Below are positions 37,860-47,867 of a stretch of 64,000 bases of DNA, piece by piece. Within the stretch, counting starts at the first letter, position 1; each line of letters opens with the position of its first letter. The notes under the pieces were generated by a model. It was not told where the DNA came from, made no database searches, and saw only the letters and a program-made list of their open reading frames with translations. Source of the DNA: Schinkia azotoformans LMG 9581 (GTDB taxonomy: Bacteria > Bacillota > Bacilli > Bacillales > Bacillaceae_J); NCBI RefSeq assembly GCF_000307855.1, contig NZ_AJLR01000146.1, positions 62,001-126,000 of the forward strand. Direction: 5' to 3'. The position numbers and the translations under genes are program-made.

Positions 37860-38552
37860 ATGGAAATCGAAAGAATTAATGAGAATACGGTTAAGTTTTA
37901 TGTTACGTATCGTGATATTGAAGATCGAGGCTTTGATCGTGATGAAATATGGTATAACCGTGAGCGAAGTGAAGAATTGTTTTGGGAAATGATGGATGAA
38001 GTAAACAATAGTGAAGAATTTACAATAGAAGGACCTTTGTGGATTCAAGTTCAAGCACTTGAAAAAGGCTTAGAAATCGTAGTCACAAAAGCGCAGGTTT
38101 CGAAGGATGGACAAAAGCTTGAGTTGCCGATAGGTAATGAAAAACATATTGATTTAACGATTGAGGATAATATTGAGTCTTTCTTTGAACAATCTAATCA
38201 AGAAGATGGAGAGTACCAAGGTTTCCCGTATGATGATGAATATCATGAAGATGAAACAGTACGTTTTCTCATTGGATTCCATGATTTTGAAGATCTCATT
38301 AGATTAAGCCATAGTATAGACTCAGAGGGTCTTATAAGCAGCTTGTATCATTTTGATAGTAAATACTATTTATATATTGGGTTTGATGAAGAAATGTTGG
38401 AAGAAGAAAATGAAGATGATATATTATGCCAAATCCTTGAATTTGGCTTTGAATCCCGGTTATCGATACATCGCATTCAAGAATATGGGAAAGAAGTTAT
38501 GGAAAGCAATGCATTGCAGCAAATCAAACAACATTTCCCACTTCTAAAATAA
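37860..38552 (+). CDS. mecA: Adaptor protein MecA
   Basis: MecA targets ComK and other substrates to ClpCP and is needed for ClpC oligomerisation. The 230-residue acidic protein starts MEIERINENTVKFYVTY and has an N-terminal substrate-binding part and a C-terminal ClpC-binding domain (about 120–230), joined by an acidic linker. AAGGGAGAGAG precedes the ATG. Adjacent to coiA through cls, and near spx and spxH. Confidence 0.96.
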   Translation: MEIERINENTVKFYVTYRDIEDRGFDRDEIWYNRERSEELFWEMMDEVNNSEEFTIEGPLWIQVQALEKGLEIVVTKAQVSKDGQKLELPIGNEKHIDLTIEDNIESFFEQSNQEDGEYQGFPYDDEYHEDETVRFLIGFHDFEDLIRLSHSIDSEGLISSLYHFDSKYYLYIGFDEEMLEEENEDDILCQILEFGFESRLSIHRIQEYGKEVMESNALQQIKQHFPLLK

Positions 38553-38557
38553 TCATC

Positions 38558-38586
38558 GGTTTCACTTTTTGTGAAACCTTTTTTTA
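38558..38586 (+). terminator. Terminator of mecA
   Basis: GGTTTCAC and GTGAAACC pair around a TTTTT loop, followed by T7. Confidence 0.85.
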
Positions 38587-38672
38587 TTCCTAGAAAACAA
38601 TAATTAGTGGGAAAGTTTTCAAATCTTCGCTATAATTTATAGAATATCATCAATGTTTAAAGGAGTAGCATT

Positions 38673-40187
38673 ATGAAGAAAAGGCTGCAAATTGCAATCT
38701 TTATCATTGGACTAACAATTGCTTTAGTGCTTACCCATAATTATTGGGAAGGATGGTTGCTCGGAAGCTTTAGTATTTTGATTTCAATTTCAGCATTGTT
38801 TATTGGATTTTTCATTTTTTTGGAGAATCGTAATCCTCGTGCTACGATTGCGTGGGCGGTAGTACTTGCGGTCTTTCCGATCTTTGGCTTCATTTTTTAT
38901 TTGTTGTTTGGCCGCAATTATCGCCGAGAAAGAAAAAGGTATGAGAAAAAGGCATGGTTGGATGAGCAAGCTTTCTCCAAAATCGAAGGAAACCGGCAAA
39001 TCAATGAGGAAGAGCTTAATAAGATGGGGGAACACCAACAAAAGTTGTTCCGGCTGGCCCATCGTTTAGGGAAAAGCCCGATTTCTTTTTATACTGAGAC
39101 AAAGGTTTTAACTAATGGAAATGATACGTTTAAAGCCATTCTTGAAGCAATGAGAAGTGCAAACCACCACATTCATTTAGAATTTTATATTGTTCGCGAT
39201 GATGAACTCGGAAATGAAATTAAAGATATTTTAATTGAAAAAGCAAAATCAGGGGTTGCAGTTCGCTTTTTATATGATGCCGTTGGTTCATGGAAGTTAT
39301 CAAAAAACTATATTAATGAACTTAGAAACTCAGGAGTGGAAATAGAGCCATTTTCACCGGTTAGATTGCCTAGCCTGAACAATCAAATTAACTTCCGTAA
39401 TCATCGAAAGATTTGTGTTGTGGATGGGAACATTGGTTTTGTTGGCGGATTAAATATTGGCGATGAGTATTTAGGTAAAAATGAATATTTCGGCTTTTGG
39501 CGCGATACCCATCTTTATGTGCGGGGTGAAGCGGTGAGAAGTTTGCAGCTTATTTTTCTGCAGGACTGGTATTATACAACCGGTGTGACACTGTTAACTC
39601 CTATCTATCTCTCTCCGAATTTAGTGGAAGATGAAGAATTTGGGGGTGTCCATTTATTAGCTGGTGGACCTGATAATGATTGGAATGTAATAAAAAATGT
39701 TTTCTTTGCAATGATTACGTCAGCAAAAAAATCGATCTGGATCGAGTCCCCATATTTTATTCCCGATGATGATATATTGTCTGCGTTAAGAGTGGCTGCC
39801 TTATCAGGAATTGATGTTAAGGTCATTCTCCCAAGCAAGCCGGATAAACGTCTTGTTTTTTATGCGTCTAGATCCTACTACACAGAGTTATTGGAAGCGG
39901 GAATTAAAGTATATGAATATAGCAACGGATTTTTACATAGCAAAATTATCATCGTTGACCAAGAGCTTGCCTCTATTGGCACATCCAATATGGATATGAG
40001 AAGCTTCCATTTAAATTTTGAAGTAAATGCCTTTTTATATAGGACAAAAAGTGCTGAGACGCTTGTTAATGATTTTCTCAATGATATCGAAAATTCGAAC
40101 GAAGTATTATTAGCAAAATATAAGGAACGCCCAAAATTACAACGCCTCCATGAATCCACCGCCCGCTTGTTTTCACCTTTACTATGA
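38673..40187 (+). CDS. cls: Cardiolipin synthase
   Basis: Cls joins two phosphatidylglycerols to cardiolipin. The 504-residue protein has two N-terminal membrane helices (about 5–22 and 27–52), a PLDc_N segment, and two phospholipase D HKD motifs. The first is in NHRKICVVDGNIGFVGG and the second in LHSKIIIVDQELASIGT. AAAGGAG precedes the ATG. This gene is not in the interval in B. subtilis. The organism may have further cls paralogs. Confidence 0.95.
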   Translation: MKKRLQIAIFIIGLTIALVLTHNYWEGWLLGSFSILISISALFIGFFIFLENRNPRATIAWAVVLAVFPIFGFIFYLLFGRNYRRERKRYEKKAWLDEQAFSKIEGNRQINEEELNKMGEHQQKLFRLAHRLGKSPISFYTETKVLTNGNDTFKAILEAMRSANHHIHLEFYIVRDDELGNEIKDILIEKAKSGVAVRFLYDAVGSWKLSKNYINELRNSGVEIEPFSPVRLPSLNNQINFRNHRKICVVDGNIGFVGGLNIGDEYLGKNEYFGFWRDTHLYVRGEAVRSLQLIFLQDWYYTTGVTLLTPIYLSPNLVEDEEFGGVHLLAGGPDNDWNVIKNVFFAMITSAKKSIWIESPYFIPDDDILSALRVAALSGIDVKVILPSKPDKRLVFYASRSYYTELLEAGIKVYEYSNGFLHSKIIIVDQELASIGTSNMDMRSFHLNFEVNAFLYRTKSAETLVNDFLNDIENSNEVLLAKYKERPKLQRLHESTARLFSPLL

Positions 40188-40279
40188 TTTCAAGATGTAT
40201 AGATAGCAAAAAAACATAAAAATATTGCAGGAAAACTACTTCTTTTGTCGAAATAAGATGACAGAAAGGAGTGGTTTTT

Positions 40280-41473
40280 TTGTTATTAGCGATAACGGAA
40301 GCTGGCCGAACAATTTCCTTAGTTGAAAAATGGGAAAAACAAGAGCTGCTTAACATTACCGAAAACGAACGAATACTTTGTCCCGCCTGTAAAGAAAAAG
40401 TCCAATTGAAAACAGGAAATAAGCGAATATGGCATTTTGCCCATATATCAAAAAAGAATTGTGAAACACAGCTTGAAAATGAATCTGAATACCACTTAAA
40501 GGGAAAAATTCAGCTTTTTGATTGGTTAAGAAACCAAGGGATCAATGTTGAGATGGAAAAATACCTACCCAAAATAAAACAGAGGTCAGATTTATTTGTG
40601 ACGTGGAAAGACCAACACTATGCGCTCGAATTTCAATGTTCCACTATTGAAAGCACTGTATTACTTAAACGAACAAAAGCCTATCTTCGTGAAAATATTA
40701 CCCCAATTTGGATTTTAGGTGGAAACCGCTTAAAAAGAAGCTCCGAAAACATTCTAAAACTCACTGCATTTGACCTGCTTATGACAAACTCATCACACAG
40801 CAAAACGCTCACACTTATCTATTATTGTCCCGCAACTAGGCAATTTTCTATTGTATCATCGCTGACCCCGTTTTCTCCAATAAACTTTTTGGCTTCCGTT
40901 GACTTTTTCTTACCCACCCGAATTTGTTTTTCTAAAATAATAAATACGGGAAGGGTGTATAAAATTCCAAGTGACCCTATCTGGCTTTCAATGAAAAGAC
41001 GATGGCGAACAAACTCCTATTTATTTGCTGATGATTCCTTTAAAAGAATATTTTATGGAAATGGACTTCCACTTAGTTTGGTTCCTAGCGAAGCAGGAAT
41101 TCCAGTAGAATCAATGATTTGGATTAGAACGGAGCCCATCATTTGGCAAGGTTGGATTTTACTTAAATTTATCATACCCCTTAAGGTTGGTGCGGTCCTG
41201 TCTTTTCAAGAAATATTTCAAAGCTTTAAAGCTAAGGTCCAACAGGGCTTTTTTGCATTAAGGCAGCTTCCTTTCTTAAATGATAGCCATTATTCCTTTG
41301 CCATTATGGATTACTTACAACAATTGGAGAAACTCGGTGTTATTGAAAGAGATTTTAGGGAACGATCCAGTTTTCGAAAAATAGCTGAATTGACTGTTCC
41401 TAAAAATGTAGAGGAGGCATGTAGACTTGATAAAATGGTCCTTATGAAACTATATAAAAAGAGTAATATTTAA
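40280..41473 (+). CDS. coiA: Competence protein CoiA
   Basis: CoiA aids recombination of incoming DNA during competence. The 397-residue protein has an N-terminal zinc-like motif (CPACKEK, then HFAH), and a nuclease-like core with DLFVTWKDQHYALEFQCS (PD-D/ExK type). The TTG at 40280 is eight bases after AAGGAG; the GTG at 40271 overlaps that site. The C-terminal half is a long helical region. Order mecA-(cls)-coiA-(hcp)-pepF. Confidence 0.88.
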   Translation: MLLAITEAGRTISLVEKWEKQELLNITENERILCPACKEKVQLKTGNKRIWHFAHISKKNCETQLENESEYHLKGKIQLFDWLRNQGINVEMEKYLPKIKQRSDLFVTWKDQHYALEFQCSTIESTVLLKRTKAYLRENITPIWILGGNRLKRSSENILKLTAFDLLMTNSSHSKTLTLIYYCPATRQFSIVSSLTPFSPINFLASVDFFLPTRICFSKIINTGRVYKIPSDPIWLSMKRRWRTNSYLFADDSFKRIFYGNGLPLSLVPSEAGIPVESMIWIRTEPIIWQGWILLKFIIPLKVGAVLSFQEIFQSFKAKVQQGFFALRQLPFLNDSHYSFAIMDYLQQLEKLGVIERDFRERSSFRKIAELTVPKNVEEACRLDKMVLMKLYKKSNI

Positions 41474-41522
41474 ATTATGTAAAGTATAGAAAATGTGTCC
41501 AATTTTCGAACGTTGGTTTAAC

Positions 41523-41602
41523 TGTGACTTGCATCACACTCCCTAATGAATAAGTTCATATATGATAACGGTGTGATGTTTGTCACTGTGATTTTCATCA
41601 CA
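41523..41602 (+). promoter_or_regulatory. Triple Fnr-box promoter of hcp
   Basis: Three boxes occur: TGTGACTTGCATCACA (41523–41538), TGTGATGTTTGTCACT (41572–41587) and TGTGATTTTCATCACA (41587–41602). The last two share one base. TATGAT at 41561–41566 is 30.5 nt from the centre of the first box, so this box is the likely activator with a start near 41572. The other two cover about +1 to +31. Confidence 0.8.
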
Positions 41603-41641
41603 CCGATGTTGTAAATATGGGAATATAAAAGGGAGTGTGTA

Positions 41642-42946
41642 ATGATGTATTGTCACCAATGTATGCAAGTTGCACCAGGCGGCTGTAAAGTGGTTGGAGT
41701 ATGTGGAAAGGATGAAACAATTGCAAGCTTGCAAGATATCATGATTTTTGGATTGAAGGGAATTGCAGCTTATCGCACCCATGCAAGACAACTAGATTAC
41801 ATAGATGAGTTTGTTGATCGAACTACCCATGAAGCATTATATATGACTTTAACAAACTCAAACTTTAATGTTCAAGAGCATATCAACATGGCGATGCAGG
41901 TGGGCCAGGCTGCGGTAAAAGTAATGGATTTACTTGACAACGCTCATGTTAATCGACTAGGTATTCCGGAGCCTGTACGTGTTTCTCAGAACAAAATTGA
42001 AGGGAAATCCATCGTTGTAACTGGACATAATCTTTTTGCATTGAAAGAACTATTAATACAAACTGAAGGCAAAGGCATCAATGTTTATACACACTCCGAA
42101 ATGTTGCCGGCACACGGTTATCCAGAACTTAAGAAATTCAGCCATTTAAAAGGAAATGTCGGGAAGGCTTGGTATGATCAACGCCGTTTATTCGAAGAAT
42201 TTCCAGGCGCGATCCTTGCTACAACGAACTGTGTTATGCCAATTAAAGGAACTTATGCTGACCGTATGTGGTCTTATGAGGTTACTGGCTTGGAAAATGT
42301 CGCTAAAATCACAAATGATGATTTCAGTCCATTAATTGAAAAAGCTCTGGAATTACCCGCAGCCCATATTGATTCTGAGGAAACTTTATTAACAGGTTTT
42401 CACCATGAAACTGTTATCGGATTAGCACCCGAAGTGATCCAAGCTGTAAAAGATGGTAAGATCAAGCGTTTCTTCGTTATCGCAGGCTGTGATGCACCGG
42501 GAAAAGGCGGAGAATATTATCGTGAACTTGCTACGTCACTGCCAAAAGAAACCGTTATTCTAACAACATCATGTGGGAAGTTCCGTTTCAATGATGTTGA
42601 TTACGGCTATGTCCCAGGAACGAAAATTCCACGTTATATAGATTTAGGACAGTGCAATAACTCCGGTTCCACAGTAAAAATAGCTCTTGCCTTAGCTGAT
42701 GCTTTCGACTGTGAAGTTAATGAATTGCCTGTAAGTATTGTGTTATCTTGGTTTGAACAGAAAGCGGTTGCGATTTTACTGGGGTTATTTAGCCTTGGAA
42801 TCAAGGATATTCGTATTGGACCGAAAGCTCCAGCCTTCATCAATGAAGGTGTACTCGATGTATTAGTAAATACGTTTGGATTAAAACTAATCGGAGATGC
42901 AAAAGAGGATATGGAAGCGATGTTGGCATTATCCGCTGCAAATTAA
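41642..42946 (+). CDS. hcp: Hybrid-cluster protein (hydroxylamine / NO reductase type)
   Basis: Hcp reduces NO or hydroxylamine and protects cells under nitrosative stress. The 434-residue protein has the N-terminal cluster ligands C4, C7, C15 and C21, and hybrid-cluster residues in NCVMPI, IAGCDAPGKGGEYYRE and TTSCGKFRF. Its length fits class III Hcp, which lacks the large helical insertion. No hcr reductase lies next to it. It interrupts the coiA-pepF neighbours usual in Bacillus, and three Fnr boxes precede it. Confidence 0.94.
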   Translation: MMYCHQCMQVAPGGCKVVGVCGKDETIASLQDIMIFGLKGIAAYRTHARQLDYIDEFVDRTTHEALYMTLTNSNFNVQEHINMAMQVGQAAVKVMDLLDNAHVNRLGIPEPVRVSQNKIEGKSIVVTGHNLFALKELLIQTEGKGINVYTHSEMLPAHGYPELKKFSHLKGNVGKAWYDQRRLFEEFPGAILATTNCVMPIKGTYADRMWSYEVTGLENVAKITNDDFSPLIEKALELPAAHIDSEETLLTGFHHETVIGLAPEVIQAVKDGKIKRFFVIAGCDAPGKGGEYYRELATSLPKETVILTTSCGKFRFNDVDYGYVPGTKIPRYIDLGQCNNSGSTVKIALALADAFDCEVNELPVSIVLSWFEQKAVAILLGLFSLGIKDIRIGPKAPAFINEGVLDVLVNTFGLKLIGDAKEDMEAMLALSAAN

Positions 42947-42955
42947 TTTATTTAG

Positions 42956-42980
42956 AAAAAGCACCTTAGGTGCTTTTTTT
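42956..42980 (+). terminator. Terminator of hcp
   Basis: AAAAAGCACC and GGTGCTTTTT form a perfect stem with a TTA loop, followed by T. Confidence 0.85.
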
Positions 42981-43059
42981 ACATTCATCAAAAGTTTTAT
43001 TTTTCACCTCGAATGATATACTATTTATATGGGAAAAATTTTCATATGGAGGTATTATC

Positions 43060-44880
43060 ATGACTGAACAAGCGAAGCCTAAATCCTTGCCAAAGCGTAG
43101 TGAATTAGCGGTCGAAGATACATGGCGGTTAGAAGAGATTTTTCCGTCAGATGATGATTGGGAAAAAGAGTTTAAAGCAATCAAAGAATTAATTCCGTCA
43201 ATTGAAGAATATCGAGGTAAACTTGGAGAATCAGCTGAAACTTTATATAAAGCATTAGATACACAATATGAGATCTCCAAAAGGTTAGGAAAGTTGTATA
43301 CGTATGCCCATATGCGCTATGACCAGGATACAACAAATACGTTTTATCAAGGTTTAAACGACCGTGCTGAGAATTTATTTACACAGGCAGGCAGCGCTTT
43401 CTCCTATATCGATCCAGAAATTCTATCTTTGGATGAGACCAAAATCCAGTCCTTTATTAACGAGAATAATGATTTAAAGCTGTATAAGCATATTTTAGAT
43501 GAACTGAATCGCAGCCGTCCCCATATCCTTTCAGCAAGTGAAGAAGCAATTCTTGCTGAGGCTTCAGATGCTTTAGGAAATGCTAGCACAACATTTGGAA
43601 TGCTAAATAATGCGGATATTAAATTCCCAACAATTAAGGATGAAGATGGGCACGAAGTTGAAGTAACCCATGGACGATATGTCCGCTTTTTGGAAAGCAG
43701 TGACAGACGCGTAAGAGAGGATGCCTTTAAAGCCGTTTATAATACATACGGTAAATTCAAAAATACATTTGCAAGTACACTAAGCGGTAATATAAAAAAA
43801 GATAACTTTTATGCTCGGGTTCGTCATTACGGAACGGCCCGCCAGGCTGCTTTGGACAGCAATAATATACCGGAAAGCGTCTATGATACATTAGTGAATA
43901 CGATTCACGAACATTTACCGTTATTACACCGCTACGTAGCTTTAAGGAAAAAAGTCCTTGGTGTTGATGAACTTCATATGTATGATCTATATACACCACT
44001 TGTAAAAGATGTAAAAATGGAAATTCCATACAATGAAGCAAAAGATATTGTATTAAAAGGTCTTGCGCCAATGGGAGAAGAATATCAAGGTATTTTACAA
44101 GAAGCTTTCGATAACCGCTGGATTGATATTCATGAAAACCAAGGGAAGAGAAGTGGAGCTTATTCCTCAGGAACATATGGAACAAATCCGTATATCCTGT
44201 TAAATTGGCAGGATAATGTCAATAATGTCTTTACGTTGGCACATGAATTAGGACATTCTGTTCACAGCTATTATACAAGAAAGTCTCAGCCGTATCCGTA
44301 TGCAAACTATTCAATCTTTGTAGCAGAAGTCGCTTCTACATGCAACGAATCATTGCTTAATGATTTTATGCTAAAAAATGAAGACGATAAGCAGAAGAAG
44401 CTCTATATTTTAAATCATTATTTAGAAGGCTTCCGTGGGACGGTCTTCCGTCAAACGATGTTTGCTGAATTTGAACATCTTATTCATGAAAAGGCACGTG
44501 AGGGCGAAGCATTGACAGCAGATTTATTTTCATCCTTGTATTTTGATCTAAATAAGAAATACTTCGGTAATGATATTGTAGTTGATGAGGAAATTAGTCT
44601 GGAATGGGCAAGAATTCCGCATTTTTATTACAACTATTATGTTTACCAATATGCAACTGGCTTTAGTGCAGCGGCGGCCTTATCCAAGCAAATACTAGAG
44701 GAGGGTGAGCCGGCAGTAAAACGCTATATTGATGAGTTTTTAAAAGCGGGAAGCTCAGATTATCCAATCGAGGTATTAAAACGTGCTGGGGTAGATATGA
44801 CTTCAAGTGAGCCAATTGAACAGGCACTTAAGGTGTTTGAGGAAAAACTGACTGAAATGGAACAGTTATTAAATAGTTAA
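43060..44880 (+). CDS. pepF: Oligoendopeptidase F
   Basis: PepF is a cytoplasmic M3 zinc metallopeptidase that cleaves short peptides. The 606-residue protein has the HELGH zinc motif (TLAHELGHSVHS) and a later glutamate, as the family requires. ATGGAGG sets the start at 43060; the frame is open further upstream without a ribosome site. It follows coiA in B. subtilis; here hcp lies between them. Confidence 0.95.
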   Translation: MTEQAKPKSLPKRSELAVEDTWRLEEIFPSDDDWEKEFKAIKELIPSIEEYRGKLGESAETLYKALDTQYEISKRLGKLYTYAHMRYDQDTTNTFYQGLNDRAENLFTQAGSAFSYIDPEILSLDETKIQSFINENNDLKLYKHILDELNRSRPHILSASEEAILAEASDALGNASTTFGMLNNADIKFPTIKDEDGHEVEVTHGRYVRFLESSDRRVREDAFKAVYNTYGKFKNTFASTLSGNIKKDNFYARVRHYGTARQAALDSNNIPESVYDTLVNTIHEHLPLLHRYVALRKKVLGVDELHMYDLYTPLVKDVKMEIPYNEAKDIVLKGLAPMGEEYQGILQEAFDNRWIDIHENQGKRSGAYSSGTYGTNPYILLNWQDNVNNVFTLAHELGHSVHSYYTRKSQPYPYANYSIFVAEVASTCNESLLNDFMLKNEDDKQKKLYILNHYLEGFRGTVFRQTMFAEFEHLIHEKAREGEALTADLFSSLYFDLNKKYFGNDIVVDEEISLEWARIPHFYYNYYVYQYATGFSAAAALSKQILEEGEPAVKRYIDEFLKAGSSDYPIEVLKRAGVDMTSSEPIEQALKVFEEKLTEMEQLLNS

Positions 44881-44892
44881 TTCATTATCAAA

Positions 44893-44920
44893 AAGGGGCT
44901 GCTACAGTCCCTTATCCTTT
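44893..44920 (+). terminator. Terminator of pepF
   Basis: AAGGGGCTG and CAGTCCCTT pair around CTA, then ATCCTTTT. Confidence 0.65.
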
Positions 44921-45109
44921 TAGTGATTTTCGCCGGTTACCCCCTCTAAAGCGGTTGCGGTTATTCCAACAATGAACGGTAAATAAAATTGAAAGAAACA
45001 TCGGGATGACAGAAAAGAAGAACGGTATGATCCTCATTAGTCCCAATAAGTAAATGCAAAAGGAAACAAAAACAAAAATGAACGCAAAGATAAACAGAAA
45101 TTTATTCAT
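44912..45109 (-). CDS. Small two-helix membrane protein, function unknown
   Basis: A 65-residue protein with two membrane helices (about 3–25 and 29–47), a short turn, and an arginine-rich tail (NNRNRFRGGNRRKS). GGAGGAGG before the ATG is a strong ribosome site. It is convergent with pepF. No family recognised. Confidence 0.65.
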   Translation of the reverse strand: MNKFLFIFAFIFVFVSFCIYLLGLMRIIPFFFSVIPMFLSILFTVHCWNNRNRFRGGNRRKSLKG

Positions 45110-45369
45110 TGTACAAAACCTCCTCCATTATTATCATATGTCGTACTGTAATAAATTTATTCTTTTTAGAAAGTGACAGTTTTGTGAAATACGTAACAAA
45201 GTTATTGTGCATTAGGTCGAAAATTGTTAATATAAGTTTGTAAAGTTAATCACAAACAAACATAACCCCTTTGTTTGACCGTGAAACTTTCTCCCACCCC
45301 CCTGTCGAATGAGACATAAAAAGAAGGTTAGGCATCCCTCCTAGCCTTCTTTTTATTTCCCTTTATTCA
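45110..45369. other. Intergenic region between the small membrane gene and spxH
   Basis: Mostly AT-rich with no credible gene. A strong hairpin with flanking A and T runs (AAGAAGGTTAGG / CCTAGCCTTCTT, 45321–45354) can terminate in either direction. A short pyrimidine-rich stretch lies at 45286–45304. Confidence 0.5.
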
Positions 45370-45412
45370 AAAAAATGATTGAGAGCCATCATGTCTGAAT
45401 GGTCTCAATCAT
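45370..45412 (-). terminator. Terminator of spxH
   Basis: On the minus strand TGATTGAGACCATT and AATGG-type/GGCTCTCAATCA halves pair and lead into TTTTTTTG, overlapping the spxH stop. Confidence 0.7.
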
Positions 45413-46292
45413 TACTTTTTAAATATCTCCAAAATGTTCCGTATTTTACAGGAACCCGCTCAACCGCTTGTTTTAAAAGCAACTTTTTCATCTCTTTTTC
45501 AACTTCCTGACAGGATAAATTATAGACAACAGCAATTTCTTTTGTTGCAACAAACTTAAAATAGGCCAAAAAATCCTGAAGAGGAGGCAGAGTTCGCGAC
45601 ATTAGCTTTCTTTGTAAAATTTCCTCCAACACCTGAACATATATTTCGTAAGGATAAGCTCCGGAAAGCTTAATCCCTTCCTCTTCGATATTTTCATTAT
45701 TGAAGAAAACAAAGGTAGGGCTCTCGTCAACATCCATCTCCCTTGTAATCTTTAAATCGCATTGAAAGGCTTTACAGGCGGCTTCAGAAATTAAGTCCTT
45801 CTTAAATTCCTCTACATCAAGGCCGGCATCCCGTGCAATACTAATCAGGATCTCCTTCTTTGTAATATTTTGTTTTTCAAGAAAGAGTACTTCCTGCAGC
45901 TTTCGTAAAAACCTGAGACCAGCTTTTTTTCCTTGAAGTTCAGCAGCCTTCACTGCCACTGAAGCTGTCGATGGTTTCGAAATAGGATCTTCAAACCATA
46001 CATCTCCATCACAGGACATGCCTGACCTCGTTGCTGTCCGTTCCCAAAGCTTTGCGATTTCAGATGGAGCTTTTTTTGAAATATTTAAAGACGTTAAACG
46101 TCCTGTTAATACGTGCCTAATACTTATTTTATCGCCAAATTCTATTAGTAATTTTTTTAGAACAGGTTCTAATGCCCAACATTCGGGACATAGAGGGTCA
46201 ATAAACACATAAATTTCGATAGGTTTGATATAGAAGTTTTTCCAGCTGCTGTTTGTAGATTCATTTTTGCTGGTACCCGAACTGTTAAGCAT
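45405..46292 (-). CDS. spxH: ClpXP adaptor SpxH (YjbH), DsbA family
   Basis: SpxH presents Spx to ClpXP. The 295-residue protein has a thioredoxin/DsbA-like fold with a CPEC motif in [14 protein letters not shown], then a helical domain and a C-terminal extension. AGAAAGGAG and an ATG at 46292 set the start; the longer in-frame extension lacks support. Its client gene spx is 9 kb away in the same block. Confidence 0.92.
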   Translation of the reverse strand: MLNSSGTSKNESTNSSWKNFYIKPIEIYVFIDPLCPECWALEPVLKKLLIEFGDKISIRHVLTGRLTSLNISKKAPSEIAKLWERTATRSGMSCDGDVWFEDPISKPSTASVAVKAAELQGKKAGLRFLRKLQEVLFLEKQNITKKEILISIARDAGLDVEEFKKDLISEAACKAFQCDLKITREMDVDESPTFVFFNNENIEEEGIKLSGAYPYEIYVQVLEEILQRKLMSRTLPPLQDFLAYFKFVATKEIAVVYNLSCQEVEKEMKKLLLKQAVERVPVKYGTFWRYLKSND

Positions 46293-46482
46293 GAATATCT
46301 CCTTTCTGTTCAGGAAATGATACTTATATTTTAGCAATGCATGTAGGTTCGGGCAAATATTGTGCTTCTGAAGATTTTTCCATTGTTTAGGGTTTTAGAC
46401 AAGATTGTTTTTGAAGTTAAATGTTATAATATGATTTGGACTATATTATGGTAATTGAAACTATTATTTCGGAGTGTGAGAG

Positions 46483-47187
46483 TTGATTATGCGATTAACG
46501 AAAAGCATCCCCAATATGTTTACATTGGGCAACCTGTATTGTGGTTTTCTGTCAATCGGTTTTGCCGCCAAAGGGGAATTTAAAAATGCAGCAATATTAA
46601 TATTAATTGGGATGATGCTTGATAGTATGGATGGGCGATTGGCAAGAATGCTAAAAGCGGACAGCGCATTAGGGAAAGAGCTGGATTCCTTAGCGGATAT
46701 CGTAACATTTGGTGTGGCCCCATCTTTTTTAGTTTACTATACATATTTTTACCACTTTGGGCACTTGGGTTTAATTGTAACCGGATTATTCCCGTTATTT
46801 GGAGCTTATCGGTTAGCAAGATTTAATATAGGCTCTAGTAAATCGTCTCTACATTATTTCATTGGGGTACCAATTACTGCAGCGGGGGGAATTCTGGCAT
46901 TATTAACTTTGTTTGGAGATAGAATCCCCAATATTATTACGTCCGTCGTATTTACGGCTTTATGTTTTTTAATGGTTAGTAGAATTAGAATTCCAAGCTT
47001 GAAGGAGGTTCCGTTACCAAAGTATGGTACGATTGTTACGATTTTTATCGGTTGTCTATTATATGTAATTTATACGAAAACGTATGAGAAATTTCCTTAT
47101 CTTATTTATTTTGCCGCTCCGCTTTATATAGCCTATTTGGCGTATCGTTTTATTAAAGGAAAGCATAGAAGAGAAGATATCGATTAA
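46483..47187 (+). CDS. pssA: CDP-diacylglycerol–serine O-phosphatidyltransferase
   Basis: PssA makes phosphatidylserine, the precursor of phosphatidylethanolamine. The 234-residue membrane protein has the CDP-alcohol phosphotransferase motif D-G-x2-A-R-x8-G-x3-D-x3-D (DGRLAR…GKELDSLAD) and about seven hydrophobic segments. TTG at 46483 is eight bases after GGAG; an ATG two codons later is also possible. No psd gene is adjacent. A terminator shared with the convergent yjbJ follows. Confidence 0.93.
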   Translation: MIMRLTKSIPNMFTLGNLYCGFLSIGFAAKGEFKNAAILILIGMMLDSMDGRLARMLKADSALGKELDSLADIVTFGVAPSFLVYYTYFYHFGHLGLIVTGLFPLFGAYRLARFNIGSSKSSLHYFIGVPITAAGGILALLTLFGDRIPNIITSVVFTALCFLMVSRIRIPSLKEVPLPKYGTIVTIFIGCLLYVIYTKTYEKFPYLIYFAAPLYIAYLAYRFIKGKHRREDID

Positions 47188-47216
47188 AAAAAAGCGGCTA
47201 GCGGGCCGCTTTTTTT
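47188..47216. terminator. Bidirectional terminator between pssA and yjbJ
   Basis: AAAAAGCGGC and GCCGCTTTTT form a GC-rich stem with A and T flanks. Confidence 0.85.
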
Positions 47217-47865
47217 ATGAAAAATAGGAATTCGTAACCTTTTTTACGTAAGCTTGAGTTTCTTTAAAAGGCGGGATACCATTGTATTTATCAACATTTC
47301 CTGGGCCGGCATTATAGGCAGCCAGTGCAAGCTTTAAATCACCATCGTACTTATCCAACATTTTTTTTAGGTATTTTGTCCCGGCTTCAATGTTTTCTTT
47401 TGGATCATACACATTTACTACACCAAGCCATTTTGCTGTGGCCGGCATAAGCTGCATTAAGCCCGCAGCACCCGCTTTGCTTTTAGCTAATGGGTTGAAA
47501 TTTGACTCATGTTTAATAACAGAGTGAATCAGATTGGCATCAACTCCATATTTTGCAGCAGCCTTTTTGATTATTTCCTCATAATTGGATTGGACATTTG
47601 TCTCTTTTACAGCTGGAAATGAATAATTTTGTATTTTAAAATTCGGCTGCAGCGCTTGAAGCTCTTTTAATGCCAAATTGGTTGGATGGTCTTTATCTTC
47701 TGAAACGATTAGGGAAGCCGGATGTTCTTGCAATTTAGAAATCTCTAATTGAAGAAGATCTGAAAAAGGATCATTGCCTTCTTCTGTAATAGAAGCACTT
47801 TGATTAAAACTTCTTAATGCCTGAATCTCCATTAATGTTTTTAAATGATTAACATCTATTTTCAT
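47215..47865 (-). CDS. yjbJ: Lytic transglycosylase-domain protein YjbJ (CwlQ-like)
   Basis: The 216-residue protein has a poorly conserved N-terminal half and a C-terminal SLT domain (about 100–216). The catalytic glutamate lies in KHESNFNP, followed by [11 protein letters not shown] and [12 protein letters not shown]. It has no classical signal peptide. The B. subtilis homolog cleaves peptidoglycan. It ends a two-gene unit with yjbK. Confidence 0.88.
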   Translation of the reverse strand: MKIDVNHLKTLMEIQALRSFNQSASITEEGNDPFSDLLQLEISKLQEHPASLIVSEDKDHPTNLALKELQALQPNFKIQNYSFPAVKETNVQSNYEEIIKKAAAKYGVDANLIHSVIKHESNFNPLAKSKAGAAGLMQLMPATAKWLGVVNVYDPKENIEAGTKYLKKMLDKYDGDLKLALAAYNAGPGNVDKYNGIPPFKETQAYVKKVTNSYFS

Positions 47866-47867
47866 AT

